Shown: positions 1 to 12,233 of the stretch, piece by piece
Numbering within the stretch: the stretch's first letter is position 1
How the letters are laid out: every line of letters starts with the position of its first letter
Assembly (NCBI RefSeq): GCF_021130785.1
Contig: NC_060209.1
Coordinates: forward strand, 23,994,001 to 24,058,000
DNA from: Homalodisca vitripennis
Lineage: Eukaryota > Arthropoda > Insecta > Hemiptera > Cicadellidae
DNA: 64,000 nucleotides
Direction of reading: 5' to 3'
Position numbers and translations under genes: made by a program
The notes under the pieces: generated by a model
What the model saw: the letters and a program-made list of their open reading frames with translations, nothing else
Databases searched by the model: none
Told to the model about the DNA's origin: nothing

Positions 1-13
1 GCAATAACTTATA

Positions 14-182
14 GCATGCAAGTGTAATAAAAGACCAAAGATCATTAATTTATAAGAATAAAAAGTAATAAACTACTTAATACTATTAATTTATAGGTTG
101 TAAGTGTAATAAAATACTTAATATCATAAATTTATAAGATGAAAGTGTAATAAAGGCCTAAGGCCATTAATACATAAACTTT
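14..182. repeat. Short tandem repeat, about 42 bp x 4
   Basis: Four imperfect units share the core AGTGTAATAAA followed some 20 bases later by ATTAATTTATAAG. Units begin near 20, 63, 106 and 146. The array may continue to the left of the window. No coding or regulatory role is visible. Confidence 0.65.
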
Positions 183-1027
183 AATGATTATTAAAAAAAC
201 TGTTTCAAATAAACAAAAATATATGAGGGACAACACAAAAACGCACGACACGCAGACACCCTTAAACATAAATACAATGGTGTTTCAGAATGGGGAGAGC
301 ATCTGTTCTAAGCCTAAGTAAGGCTGCGATGAAAAATGCAATAATAATGTCTCTCCCCCTTCTTGAGTACGACCCTTCACATCTCGTTATTAGACTATGT
401 GTTTGTTTCGAGACGACAGAAGAAGACTGCACTTGCACTCTCTCAAGGGCCATCAAAAGGGCTATATTACCGTGGAGGGGTGGGTTTACTCAACAAAGGC
501 TGTAAGGGAAGTACTCATTAGGATCTTCATTTCTTTACGTATTTGAGAAAGTATAAGTAATAGACGTTTTCTTACTGCCATCTTGTAATTAACATTTCGC
601 GTGACTGAGTTAATATTGCTGTGTACATGGTTTACTAAAGTACAATACTTAATATAAAAATTTGGAGCACATTTATATTTTGCTTTTCGATATAGGGAGA
701 GGAAATACGACAGAGGGACAACTTATGTACTTAAACTTTCTCTCTAGACAATGTTCTCTGTTGAGGCTTGTAACCTAAGTGTATCTTACTTAGATTCAAT
801 TGTATAAAGTGAGTGGTTCGATGTATTTCAGTTGAGTTTGTGACTTTTATTTTCATCAACAAAAATATAGGTTACAGTGAAGGTGTTTTTCTCCAAATAA
901 TTAAGGTCATCCATTCCCATTAACGTATGTGAACATTTTTATTCAACCATGTCAAATGGATAAAACAAATTTTTAAAAACCAGAAACAATTTAAACTGGC
1001 CATATTTTAATTCTAATAATATTTTAA
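183..1027. other. AT-rich sequence, nothing recognised
   Basis: Two short overlapping open stretches on opposite strands (262-505) have no recognisable motif, no splice context and no codon signal. I see no gene or repeat here. Confidence 0.5.
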
Positions 1028-1225
1028 ATGCGAAAGTATCCTTGTTTGTTTCTTTTGCTTTCACGCGTATACTATTCAACCGATTGTACTGAAATTTTAA
1101 ATGCAGATTCTTACGATCCTAACATGAATATAGGCCTATTATTGTTTTATAAAACACCTCTAAACTACGCTCTACTAATGTTTAAAGTAGAAAAAGATCC
1201 CACCTTGGTCTCAAGTTGTAAAGTT
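1028..1225 (+). repeat. Degenerate dispersed repeat, (TG)n-headed family
   Basis: The stretch has the phrase 'TCAACCGATTGTACTGAAA' near 1077, typical of insect dispersed elements, and further on ATAGGCCTATTATT and CACCTTGGTCTCAAG. The same order of phrases occurs at 12231-12370 (plus) and, reverse complemented, at 53700-53850. The short open reading frame over it is therefore repeat-derived. Confidence 0.45.
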
Positions 1226-1639
1226 TTAATTGAAAGAATCTGTTACATTTAATCAACTATTCTTTGTAAATATTCTATATCACAGCACAACCATAATATG
1301 CTCAATTAAGTTAAACGATACTTTCAAGTTGTTTAAATTTTTAATATGTAAATTCTCTAAAGAGTAATCATTATATTTCAAACCGTTTTCTATTTCTCGT
1401 TAGGTAAGTACTCATCCATCTTAGAAACTGTCCTAAAACATACGATAGCCAGAATTTGTTTTCGAATATTTCCTTGGAAGCAGTCGGCAAGAACTGCGCT
1501 GGATGAAAGTTCACTGGACTGTGCTCTTGAACTAACGTACCGATTCCAGTTAAATGTACAAATACTAACATGTTTTTCAGTTTATAAAGAAACAAACACG
1601 TAAAAACGGTCATTTATAATCTACTTTTAAATGTGTATG
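1226..1639. other. No gene or repeat recognised
   Basis: AT-rich sequence. A minus-strand open stretch (1371-1613) shows no domain, no splice signals and AT-driven residue composition. I read it as chance. Confidence 0.5.
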
Positions 1640-1974
1640 TTTGGCAAATATTAAGTATTAGACATAAAAGACAGAGTTACTATATAAATGTTACAATGAA
1701 CTCGAAGACAGTTATAACTCCCAACTTACTTGTCTATTTAAAGAAGTAGGATTTTCTGATCAGTGATTTATATTTTGGAAACAAGGCAAAATAAAGTATG
1801 GAAAAAAATACTAAAAACGAATTAAATTTCAATGACCATTAAAATACACTTTTTGATATATTTTATTGATCGTGGCAACAAGAGAAACTAAATTTTTGCG
1901 TGAAAACAATAATTCATTGGAACCAGCCGTGGCCATAGACGTGAAATGCGAGCAAAGCAGCAGGTAACTGCTAG
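1640..1974 (+). mobile_element. Helitron-like non-autonomous element, 3' part
   Basis: The interior phrase AGAAGTAGGATTTTCTGATC is followed by GATCGTGGCAACAAGAGAAAC and ends in GCAGGTAACTGCTAG at 1974. The same order is seen in the better preserved copy at 19470-20399. The left end is not identifiable. The CTAG terminus and family resemblance support a Helitron-type 3' end, but this copy is followed by C rather than the usual T. Confidence 0.4.
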
Positions 1975-1994
1975 CAGTACAGATATAAAAAAAT

Positions 1995-2078
1995 TGTCTA
2001 ATTGTTATTATACTGTACTGACTATTATGAAATCCAATTTAGTTATCTTTTGACATAAGTAGGCTTCTCAGAGCTGTG

Positions 2079-2133
<55 letters not shown>

Positions 2134-2325
2134 AACTAACAAACTAAATCAACTATAAGAAATAAATATTAAAATTGGAGTAAACTGTAATGACCATAAA
2201 TATACACTTTTCTTTATCGTAGCAAGATGGCAAACTTAAATTATCGTCAGAAATGTAATTCACTCAGAAGTGCTCATACGGTAGGAAAACCAATGAAATT
2301 GCGTGCGAATCCGCGGGCAGTCTAG
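1995..2325 (+). mobile_element. Helitron-like non-autonomous element with internal (TA)n
   Basis: It carries TTTGACATAAGTAGGCTTCTC, a (TA)n run, TCGTAGCAAGATGGCAAAC and the terminus GCGTGCGAATCCGCGGGC...CTAG followed by T. This repeats the arrangement of the element just upstream and of the one at 19470. Only the 3' end is well defined. Confidence 0.5.
2083..2128. repeat. (TA)n microsatellite
   Basis: About 46 bases of uninterrupted TA dinucleotide, lying inside the Helitron-like repeat at the place where related copies have TGTGTATGTATATATA. Confidence 0.95.
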
Positions 2326-3589
2326 TCTTTTAAAATATTTCTATGTAAATTAATTATATGTTGGTAATTTTCAAGAAAACAGAACATATTTTAAGAGTAT
2401 TGTATTATCCCCAACTAGTTAACTCATATTGATCATATATACAGTTTTGCTTTTGACAATATACATATGTATAACTTTATTCAAACCATTAATAATGTAA
2501 TTCAAAATAATAATTTTTTTTTACTTTTTTTATCAATAAAATAAGCCACGAAGTTTTTGCAGTATTGAGTTTTGATAAAAACACAAGACTTATTTAATTA
2601 TGATACGTTAATTTACTCATGCACTACGAAAAATTACAATATGCATGCATCAGTGTCCACAAACAATCTGTAAACTTTATAAATGTTTGTGTATAAATAA
2701 ATAAAACGTGTGGCAAACAGGAAACATATAATAGCTCACTAGAAAGCAACTGATACACCGATTGGTTGTATACGGTTCCAATTATACCTATGCAGATATA
2801 TCCTTTGTGTCTAGTTTGGATATTACGCAATGTATCAAAGCTTTGACAATGGTTTAGCTTTGGGTGATTAACTTCAGGAAGTATACTAGTACATGTGTAC
2901 GATTCTGCTCATTAGTACTGAATCAGCTTTGGATGTTTCCATTACTTGTTTCATTTTCATTCATACTGAACTCAGTACTAAAAGTTCTAACCTACAAAGT
3001 GTTTTGGTGTTCTGCATATAATTATGAATTATATTACGATTGTTTGCTATTTTTACGCAAAAATTACTCGTATAACTACTGTAAATTCAGTTCATAGACG
3101 TATCATTATTGATATACGGGTACTGAAAAAAAATTAATACATTTTTTAACTAATATTTTGAAATATATTTCAACTTAAATAACAAACATTGCGTTATACA
3201 AATATAAATTTGAATATGGAACAATTGTCAAGGATATTTAGTTTTTCAAAAAGCTGTCCTTATCCCTCAATTATCATCATGTTACGTTTATCTTATCTAA
3301 AAACAGTGTTTAATGTGGATTTTAATACTAGTGTAAATGTATGAAAAGTAATAATATTGTTAATTTTATCAGTAATTAATGCTATCGATTAGTTGTATGA
3401 TTACTGTAAGGAGTTTCTTCAACTATACTTCGATTAAAGGCACATTATTATGCCTATGTTGCCAATTTGTAACCATATCCTGCCTTCATATCTTATTTTA
3501 GTTACTTTTTTACTTATTTTGAACAAGTTTTAATTAAATTTCTGTAATGTGGTCACAAATTTTTTTTTATTTTACCATTATATTTAATT
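2326..3589. other. AT-rich sequence, nothing recognised
   Basis: Two short open frames (2624-2830 minus, 2864-3097 plus) are AT-driven, hydrophobic and without supporting signals. No repeat was recognised. Confidence 0.5.
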
Positions 3590-3845
3590 GGCTGAGCGTA
3601 AGCGAAACCTACCACTCATGGGACTAGAAAATTCTCATTTCCGTCTGTCTGTCTGTCTCTTGTGTCTATGGTTTATCTGTATAAAAAACTGACCTACATA
3701 CTTCGAGTATCATGAAGCTTCATTTACGTATATTTGAAACACGGAGTTCGATGATAGTGTAAATCACTTCACGAGATTTGGCCGTTAGTAAGTATTTTTA
3801 CTTTTTCCTTATGTGTATCCATGATGGCAACGAGAGAATATCCCG
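3590..3845 (+). repeat. Probable dispersed repeat with (GTCT)n
   Basis: The stretch GGCTGAGCGTAAGCGAAACC, a (GTCT)4 run at about 3644, 'AAAACTGACCTACATACTTC' and GATGGCAACGAGAGAATATCCCG has the texture of an insect dispersed element. 'CGTGGCAACAAGAGAAAC' at 1871 resembles its right part. Ends are not defined. Confidence 0.35.
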
Positions 3846-5027
3846 ATTAATAAATTTGTAAATAAACAGAGTAAAGACATAAAATGTTATAGAGTAATTT
3901 TTATATTCATACATTCAAGAAAAAAATAAGAGTGGAATGTCAATATAAGTGGAAGTCAGTGAAAAGATTTGATTTCAGAGCATCCTGCGTTGTACTAACC
4001 TCTCTATCTCACTGGAAGTTTCATTACTAGACACTGCTATGAAATCGTTATCAAATATATAATTTTTTAGTTTATCATGTAAAAAGATAAACTCGATGAT
4101 GATGTCATATGCAGGCTTTACATTTTGCATGATAAGTTTTACCTTGTAAATAAAATTAATATATTATAACTCCTGTATAGTTGTATACATACATTTTATC
4201 GTGTTAAAAACACAACTTACAACAAGACGAAATTTGATTTTCTGTTAAAGTAATGTCTGATCATGTTATGCAACATAAATACGATTATCATTAGGTATGA
4301 AACCGTAATAATAATATGATATGTCGTAATCAAGAAACCTAGCTCAAGTAGTCTAAGAAAAGACTGATTTTGTAATAAATGGCCTAATGACATAAAACAA
4401 ATTTTATGCATTGAATTAATTGTTTTTCAAAATTTTCTATTTTGACTGATTTTATAAGATTAGCCTTTTCGTAACTACTTAAAAACACACAATGACACGA
4501 AGATAGGTAATTTGACTCTTTAAGCTGTTTTAATACATGTTATGTTCTTTTAAGCAGTCTTAATATACTACTTACAATATGTAAACTGAAGGTAACAGTT
4601 TTACCCACCTGAAACATAAACACGCTATTATTATGACGGTAAATATAAAGGGACTCATTATTAAAGTAGTATCAATATATCAAGAATAAAATACAAGAAA
4701 CATGAGATTTAGCAAATATCAAAAACATTTAAGAAAATACATAATTGTTTAATTTTATTTCCGATGTAAGAGAAATAAATAAGAGAAAATGTATAACAAC
4801 TATTTTAGGACAATACGTATAATGCTTAGCTATGACTTCTTAAAAGTCAAATAATTAAAAGAAGCATTTTATATGCCACTTGACAAGCCTCTAGAGGATA
4901 AGTACTTTAACGAATTCTATATTATTAAACAAAAGGAGATGACGTAACGGAATGATTCATTATGCAAAAACCGTAAATAAAGCATAAATAGATAGAGAAA
5001 TTAAATTAAATTTTTTTCTTGTTCCCT
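3846..5027. other. AT-rich sequence, nothing recognised
   Basis: A minus open frame at 4217-4411 lacks any motif or splice context. No repeat of more than local scale was seen. Confidence 0.5.
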
Positions 5028-5215
5028 AGAGGAGGATTAAGGAAGGAATTTTCGCTCCAACCTCGGGGCTTCTCTCACTGTCCTCAAAAGTTGTGAAAAT
5101 TTTCATAACAAATGCATCGCAGCAAACAAATCATATTGATTAAAAATACCTGTCAAAATAAAATTTTATATGTTCAAATTACAATGTTGCAACGCAAGCA
5201 AATGTTTAAATAACT
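5028..5215 (+). mobile_element. Fragment of the Helitron-like family
   Basis: The phrase ACAAATGCATCGCAGCAAAC at about 5108 matches AGAAATGCATTGCAGCAAAC in the element at 19470-20399, and the preceding TTCCCTAGAGGAGGATTAAG parallels its CCACGGAGAAGG segment. It is an internal fragment without termini. Confidence 0.4.
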
Positions 5216-6044
5216 GAAGTATGAAGTATCATTTCATATTTTCTTACATTTATAGACTTAAGCTTAAAAGTAACATCACTTCTTGTAACAACCGATGGAG
5301 CACATACTTTAGGTTATAAAAATAATAAATTTGGTTTTAAATCTTAAGTGTGCAGTGTTTGATTAATTGCTAAAATTTAAAGTTCAGAGGTTTCTAGCGC
5401 CGTCATTGTTACTTTCAGACTAAATCCAGACCATAAAATATTGTTTACGAAATTGTTTCGCAATTGTTTCACAACTGTAGTTTTCAGACCAGTATCAGCA
5501 TTATCTTAGGCAACGAAACATTCAGATATCCTTTTTCCAACACAATTTTTTGTGTCAGACTGTATGATATGCGTGCTCCTTTATCCGTCTACTATTGATC
5601 ATATTATTAGTAAATTATTGAAGCATGTCCTCTCACCCAAGAAACAACCACAAACATTATTGCTAAATATCGCTAATCTGAGATAAAAAAGCAACCAGTA
5701 TGGTTAAAACATTTCCCACGAATACAGTACAATACAGCATTTAATATTTAAAGGCTCTCGTATTTTCTAAGATAATATTTAATTAAAAGAGTACCCACAC
5801 CAAGACTACAAGTAATAATTGAAGATAAAACATCTTTATAATATCTAAGAAAAGGTTGCTATGATGAGGTATGATATAACAAGAAGGGCACGTGTGAATA
5901 TCAAAACGGATAATTGCAAATAATATTGCAATAAAAGTTAGCAACAAATTAGCAATTACTACGTAATAGCTGTTAGAAGCACAAGTGGTCTATTAAAGCT
6001 GCGTGTGAGGAAGGGAAATGAAGTGGTTTAATTATCCACAGATC
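5216..6044. other. No gene or repeat recognised
   Basis: Unique-looking AT-rich DNA. Short internal echoes such as AATTGTTTCGCAATTGTTTCAC near 5450 are local only. Confidence 0.5.
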
Positions 6045-6175
6045 CACTTGGAGAGCCGCCATCCCCTCTGAGTCTCGGCCTGCGTCTATTTATCACGGCG
6101 GGACACCGACAAGCTCTGTGGTCTCTCATTCCGGTATATCGGATGTAAATGTGGGGTAGGCCACTCTCCTCAGCT
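6045..6175. other. GC-rich island, possible conserved element or exon
   Basis: About 130 bases stand out from AT-rich flanks. A frame on each strand is open: plus from about 6046 for some 40 codons, and the minus frame across the whole island. A weak acceptor-like TTAATTATCCACAG precedes it on the plus strand, but no good donor follows. TTTATCACGGCGGG and similar phrases would equally fit a regulatory element. I cannot choose between exon and enhancer. Confidence 0.3.
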
Positions 6176-6371
6176 CGTTATCATTCATTTCACTTCTCAT
6201 CTCACGCTCAACAGAACGTAATGTAACGGTCTTACAGAGAACACTTTTATGATTTAATTAAGTCCTGCGAATACACTACGTGATAGTGTAGTGACACAAC
6301 CCCGCCTCCCAATATCTTACTAGCTTAAAAAACCTTCTAATGTAATAATGAAATAATAAAATAATAATATA

Positions 6372-6922
6372 CAGGGTGTTTAGTCAAAGTGTTTCCGATG
6401 CTTTGGGATTTTGTTCTACATGTAAAAATTAGCAAAAAAGTTCATAAAAGGTATGTCCCAATATTTTTAGTTTTGTGTCCATCTGTCTGGATCTGTGTTT
6501 GTTTAATAATTTATTTTGAACCAGTTAAAATAAAGTTATGAAACTTGAGAATTGTATTAAAATGTTATAGACCTTTTTAAAATAAAATACTACAAAATCA
6601 TTTCACCAATTTCAAAATGGCGGTCGTTTAAATTATTCCATCAAAATAACTCAAAACCGATTAACGAGCGTTATTTTAAAACGGGTGAAAGGATTGCGGT
6701 AATATTTTATTTTAAAAAAGGTCTATCAGTTTAATACAATTCTCAAGTTCATAACTTTATCTTAAGTGCTTCAAAAGGTATAATTGTTTTACAATAAACA
6801 CATACAGACAGATAGACGCCAAAATAAAGGTTTTAGGACATACCTTCATTTGAAATGTTTTGCTAATTTTTATGTGTAGAACGAAAGCCTAAAGCATTGG
6901 AACACTTTTACTGCACACCCTG
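6372..6922. mobile_element. Palindromic MITE with CAGGGTG ends
   Basis: The left end CAGGGTGTTTAGTCAAAGTG is mirrored by the right end, which finishes in CACCCTG. The arms match imperfectly over most of the length: 'AGACCTTTTTAAAATAAAAT' on the left and its complement ATTTTATTTTAAAAAAGGTCT on the right. Flanks read TATA on both sides, so the target duplication is TA or TATA. There is no coding capacity. I infer a non-autonomous cut-and-paste element; the superfamily is not certain (mariner-like TA insertion is one option). Confidence 0.85.
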
Positions 6923-7243
6923 TATAACTGTTTTGAGGCCAATTTCAACCTTAAAAGAATAAGGCAGGTATGTACATATTGCTTAAAAATATTTAATGAA
7001 AGTGGGATCGTTTATTAAATTGTGATGTGCATTTTCAATGAATATAATTCAGTCTGTTTGAATTGAACAACATTTATAAAGTGGATTTATAAATACGACT
7101 GTATTTAAACATACGTAAACAAGAGTTATTTTTGACATTTCGAGGATATTAAACTATAAACAGCTTCTTTATTGCGTTGAAATCCCACAACACATATTTG
7201 TACATTTATTTATTTCAACAGCTATTTCCCATTTTGCCATTTA

Positions 7244-7350
7244 CAGGGTGCTGAAATTATCGATAGCAATTTAATTTAAAAAAGTGATTGGAGATTGTTA
7301 TATTGCGTTGCACGTCGATGAGTATTAAGGGGTGGTTTTATTTTACTGAA
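7244..7350 (+). mobile_element. Possible single CAGGGTG transposon end
   Basis: TTTACAGGGTGCTGAAATTATCG resembles the termini at 6372 and 62681, but I found no matching CACCCTG partner in this neighbourhood. It could be a truncated or old copy, or chance. Confidence 0.25.
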
Positions 7351-9466
7351 TAAAACACGTTTTATAAACAATAAACAACTGAGGCATTTGAGGCAGGCTT
7401 AAAATGAATATGGCTGTTCAAAACTATTTAATACTTGGAAGTAAATAAAATTATTTAACTAAACGAACCTGCAAGAAGGTAATTTTGCTAGTCAGTTAGT
7501 AAAAGATTTGAGAGACTCATTACCATATGATCAAGTATACAGTTAACGAATCATCGATATTAATTTTGTATCAAAGTGTATTGAGTATTGTATTTTATGT
7601 TAAAATTCAAGTTCTTATTATATATTTTTATTCCCAATTAAAGTCTGAGGTATTCTTGAAGTTCCATCTGAATTAAGGTGAATTTATACAAAGAAATTGT
7701 GGTTACTTTATGCTCCATAATTAAGTTTCTTTGTTTATTACAAAATTAAACAATTACACTTTTTTATTGATTTATTAAATGGGAGTAGGATGATGCAGTT
7801 TTGAAAATGTTTTGATGAATACCTATCACTTATAAGTGTTACCGTACATTTTAAAACGTATCGGAACGGATCTACTCTAAAGGAACAAAAATGGTAACTT
7901 TTAAAATATATTTATTATTATAAATGAGGTACTCTTATTGTTTTCTTAGTCATATTATACAGAAATGTCTAATGTTTGATTAAAATGTTTGTAATAAACG
8001 TGATATATATTTATAATTATACCATTAATCCATTGTGCCCTCCCATTGAGTTGAGTTGCGTTGAGCTGTAAAATAATTTGGAAAATCGTATTCTCTTTTA
8101 GCCTAAAATTAATTTTTTATAGGGGTATTAGTTTCAAAACATTTATTTTCCATGAGAGGGTATATTAAATATATAGCAGTTAAAATAATATCAATTAATT
8201 ATGAAAATTAAAGTTTATTTGTTTTCTGGAAATATTCTGGGATTTTCATATTAAAACTCCTACTTTCTGACTCTCATTAGTAGTCGAAGATATTACCCGC
8301 TTGGCTTGAAATATGCTTCGGGCATTAACTTCATAGATGAATCTCAACTACCAGGAACTAGCAATCTCAATATAAACTTAAAACATTGCGCGAAATATGC
8401 TTCTTGCATAGAACAAACAACAACGATTCATTACAGTAAACAAACTTGAGGTTCGTCGTAATAAATTAGCCTCTTAGGATGGTTTATACGACTTTGTTAG
8501 CACTAGAGCTTTAGTAAACAACTAATATGATAGCAAGCTATACTATTTTTCACAGTAATAATTTACAAAAACATTTATAAAGTATCCGTAGGTGTTTGGC
8601 TCAGTTTACTTAATATAATCTAGCTATGTTTAAGTTAGTGGTAACACAAAATACCCTTGGATAAAAACAAAAAACAAGTGGTAAAATTGCCCGAAAAACT
8701 GTGTTTATATTACACTCTAAAAGCTCTTTTCTTATTGGAATTATTTATAAATTTAAAAATCAACATTTCAATAATATACTTTTTATTTCTGTAAGGCCTT
8801 TCGTGCTCAGGGAACACATAATCAGACCCACATAACTGTGTTTATATTATTAAATATTCACATAGGAGGATACAATTTTCCATTAAAGGAATGATACCTA
8901 AAATTTTAACATGACAAAAAGAAAAGAGCACAAGAAATGACTAAAATTATAAAAAGGCTAAAGTTATTCTTCTATGAAATTCATTAGATGTTGGGATGAT
9001 ACCGACCAAACAGTTGACACCATAAAAGTATTTCTTCCCGCGAAATGTTGTAAAATTAGCAGACCTACAACCTAGCCCTCAACGTAGATAACATCCAGTT
9101 AAATACAGACTAAATTTACTACAAATAATAGAAAAAAAATAGACTGAAGGTGTTTGTTCATACATTCTCACCTATTATATGGGTTCACCCTAATGATTAT
9201 TTTGGCTTCCAGAGTCAGGCAGCCATGGAAGAATTTTCTGATATGTTACATAATACCGAAAAAGGTTGCAGCAATCCGTCTATGTTATATCTTTGTTTCA
9301 GATAGTGCTTTCATCTACTTTAGTGCTAAGTATTAGGGATTTGTGTGTTTATTTAATTTTTTTCAAACTTTTTACCATGAACTAACACCTTTAGAGTCCT
9401 TATGATCATGCATTTAAAATTGTTAACAGTCTTACATTCATAACCTTGCGTTTAAGGATTTCAAGT
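7351..9466. other. AT-rich sequence, nothing recognised
   Basis: A small repeated phrase (AAATATGCTTCGGGCAT at about 8311 and AAATATGCTTCTTGCAT at 8394) is the only internal structure noticed. The open frame at 9154-9336 has no recognisable domain. Confidence 0.45.
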
Positions 9467-9510
9467 CTGAAGAAGACGTTAGATATCAGTTCTCGAAACG
9501 TTGTGTGTTA
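9467..9510 (+). ncRNA. Hammerhead-like CTGAAGA...CGAAACGTT motif
   Basis: TCTGAAGAAGACG is followed 14 bases later by TTCTCGAAACGTTG, matching the arrangement at 41011, 52199 and (minus) 53347-53386. CTGANGA and GAAA are the invariant boxes of hammerhead ribozymes. Here stem II is weak and one extra A follows CTGAAGA, so function is unproven. It may simply be a conserved piece of a retroelement. Confidence 0.35.
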
Positions 9511-10736
9511 ATATTGTGAGAGGGTTTTAACTCTCCATACAATCCATGAGTGTGTCACTATTCCACTACCTTGCCCTTACTCTCAATATCTGTTTATATG
9601 ATTGAACTGTGTTTGGAAGCTTTCTCATCAAGCATTGGTAGCACCAATAATGAAATGAACCCGAGGAGAATCAACATCAAAGCTTTGATATATGTATCTG
9701 AAGCTTAGTGTCTCACAAAGGATATGTTGGCAAAGCTCCAAGTGGACCTGTGGCTAATTAAAGCACCAAATAATATTGCTTTCAGTCTTTAGTTTTTGTT
9801 GTTGTTGTTGTACAGTAAAGGTGCGATGTTTAAATAATATATAAAAAAATATAATATTTAAAATACCGACGCTTCTGTAACGTAAAGCAGACTACAACAA
9901 TTTAAAAATATAAAGAAATCTAAATAAAAGTTATACCTGTAATATGAAGAATATAAATGTTCAACTCTAAATCTATAATTGAACTTGTATATTTCTAGTA
10001 AACATTCCAAAATCAAAGTTTATAATTATATATATATATATATACAACCATTGTTTCCTCCAAATTATATTTTCCTTTATTTACCTGTGATCTTGTTATA
10101 TAAAATTTGTATGCACATTTTTCTAATGCGAAGTTGTTGCTAATTAACTAAATGTTATGATTGAATATAAAAAACAAAGAGTTTAGATTTTATGGAACTT
10201 TGTACAGATGTAAACATAGCTAGCATTTGAAAAATATTTTATAAATTTAAAAAATTATGTAAAATGATTAAGTTTCGGTAATGAATTTTACTGGTTATCA
10301 ATGAAATAGTGTAAATTTGTTGAAGATAATAAATAGGCTAGTAAAAATTAAAGAGTATTCGCTTTTGAAGTAGAAATTAGAAACAAAAAATAGTTTAAAT
10401 AAACAACTCAAACAGTATTGCGGTTTATTTTACTACAAATTTCATGCACGCTATAAAAATCTTAACGTAGTTTAATCTTAATAAACATTTGCAATACATT
10501 ATATTTTCAATATTACTACTCGTGTATTCAAGTGAGTTGTGTGAAATGAGCTTAAAACTTAGATTTTTTATAAATAAATAAAATAAATATGTAAAATAAA
10601 CCAGTATTTAAGGCCACCGATAGGATAGAGCACTTCATAATCCTGTCGTAAAAATAATAAAAATTCAATTTGTAAATTTTAAAATTAAGTGTTTGTTAAT
10701 TTTATTTACAAAGTTAAATAAGTCTACATTTGGAAA
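9511..10736. other. AT-rich sequence, nothing recognised
   Basis: It contains a (GTT)n run near 9797 and a short (TA)n at about 10023-10044. No gene is supported. Confidence 0.45.
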
Positions 10737-10863
10737 ATGCTCTTCCCAGTACTGGCCCCACACTACTTTTGTTCCTTTTCGTTCCAGATGACATGCCGCG
10801 CTGTCGCAGGAAGTGCCTACATCGATCTCTCACTTTCTCCTCTGTATACGGATATGATGCGCT

Positions 10864-11022
10864 ATGACCCTGTACTTAGCAGTGATATTATTGGTTCTTG
10901 CTCTAATCGTTATGGGCGCTCAGGAATACGCTGGCGTTCATTTCCGTACAAATTGCTCTGTTGTTAGCTACCGAATAGGGAAGATCATCTACTACTATCT
11001 CGACTACATACTTATTTCTTGA
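10864..11022 (+). CDS. Candidate small secreted peptide or signal-peptide exon (52 aa)
   Basis: ATG at 10864 opens a 52-codon frame. Residues 2-18 are strongly hydrophobic (TLYLAVILLVLALIVMG) and followed by AQEYA, which looks like a signal peptide with a plausible cleavage site near residue 20-23. The remainder has one Cys at residue 31 and a Tyr-rich tail. The stop is TGA at 11020. The local GC content is higher than the surroundings, and TTTTCGTTCCAG at 10776-10787 is a reasonable splice acceptor just upstream. Other frames are open across part of the same stretch (10737-10967), so the frame choice rests on the signal peptide alone. I do not recognise the product. Confidence 0.3.
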   Translation: MTLYLAVILLVLALIVMGAQEYAGVHFRTNCSVVSYRIGKIIYYYLDYILIS

Positions 11023-11287
11023 ATACTTACCTTATACTTAAAAGGAGTTTATATTTCGAAAGAAAACGGTAGTTTACAATCCTGAAAAGGTAGAATCCTT
11101 TATTTTTGTTGCATATAACGATGAAAAATCTTCGAAATTCTTTTTCATGGCTTTAGTTTATGCACTTAATTGTGTCTGCAAACAAGCTGAATTAAACCTT
11201 ACGCCGATGAAGAATAAAAATCGTTCTGTCATAAGCCAATTATCAACGATCACTAAAGCTCTATCACTTAGTTTAAGGCTTAACTAT

Positions 11288-11428
11288 TATTGCTGTGTCC
11301 CACTTTGGTGTGTGCCAGTGTGACGTGTGATTGTGAGTTTGATTTCTCTTGCTTGTGACTTGTGCTCGCGACTTGCATCCTGTGCTGTGGCAACGCCTGG
11401 ACTGGGCTCCAAGCAGCACTAGTGTGAT

Positions 11429-11466
<38 letters not shown>

Positions 11467-11555
11467 CTGAACTGTAATTAAGTGTTAGATTATTCACCTG
11501 AGGAAGAGATCATATTGCAGATAAAGAAACGTGTTACAAATTTTGTAACATATAA
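11288..11555 (+). repeat. Dispersed repeat, 'GTGCTCGNGACTTG' family with (T)33
   Basis: The phrases GACTTGTGCTCGCGACTTGC and ATCCTGTGCTGTGGCAACGC recur at 40870 and 52056 as TGATTTGTGCTCGGGACTTG plus CAACGCCTGGACTGG. A 33-34 base T run (about 11431-11464) separates this head from CACCTGAGGAAGAGATCATA...GAAACGTG, a degenerate hammerhead-like tail, and TTTTGTAACA. The order head-spacer-tail is the same in all three copies, so this is a defined non-autonomous element rather than a chance match. Confidence 0.7.
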
Positions 11556-11801
11556 CAATGACCAATGACCCATATGTGCTTTGAAATGTAACAATTTAAA
11601 CGGTCAAAAAGTAGTTAGCCATTAAATTATTTCAAATTAAGTCTTAATTTGAAGATCGATGTGAAGACCATTTTGTGAAAACCGCAATCGCCATAGTTTC
11701 TGACACCTAGTAATAATATATTAATTTACTATTATAATAAATGAGAATAACATAATACATCACAATTCAGATAAAATCCATGAACTTTTGACGTTTGAAA
11801 A

Positions 11802-12007
11802 ATGGCTCAGTGCAATGTTATCCCGAAATTTTACACCTACAAGTTTGGAACACTGTTTTGTTTGGAAAGTACGATCATCAATTCTCCATTGTGTTTCCAG
11901 TTGACAAGTCTAAGTTTGACAAAGTGGCAGGAAGCCTTATCGATTATCGCCCCGAACAGCTTCAGTGCCGGGACCTAACTGTACAAATACTTGCAGTCAT
12001 GCATTGA
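11802..12007 (+). CDS. Unrecognised exon-like open region
   Basis: Two frames are open over the same bases. ATG 11802 gives 58 codons ending at TAA 11976-11978. The other frame runs from 11795 to 12007 and ends ...LAVMH. Codon third positions are unusually G/C-rich from about 11900 (GCC, ATC, CCG, AAC, AGC, TTC) relative to the flanks, and TTGTGTTTCCAG at 11889-11900 is a good acceptor, so an exon starting near 11901 is possible. No family is recognised. Confidence 0.25.
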
Positions 12008-12166
12008 AATGTTGAAACTATTGCCATTTGATTTTGCTCTCTCAACAAGACCTTACCTCTCTGAATGAGTAATACTCTGACTCCTTCCAAAGATTGCCTC
12101 ATCTTGTGTAAATGTTTCTCAGCTTAGTTTGAACTACTACTAAGAAGTTAATTCATCTATTAAAAC

Positions 12167-12168
<2 letters not shown>

Positions 12169-12233
<65 letters not shown>

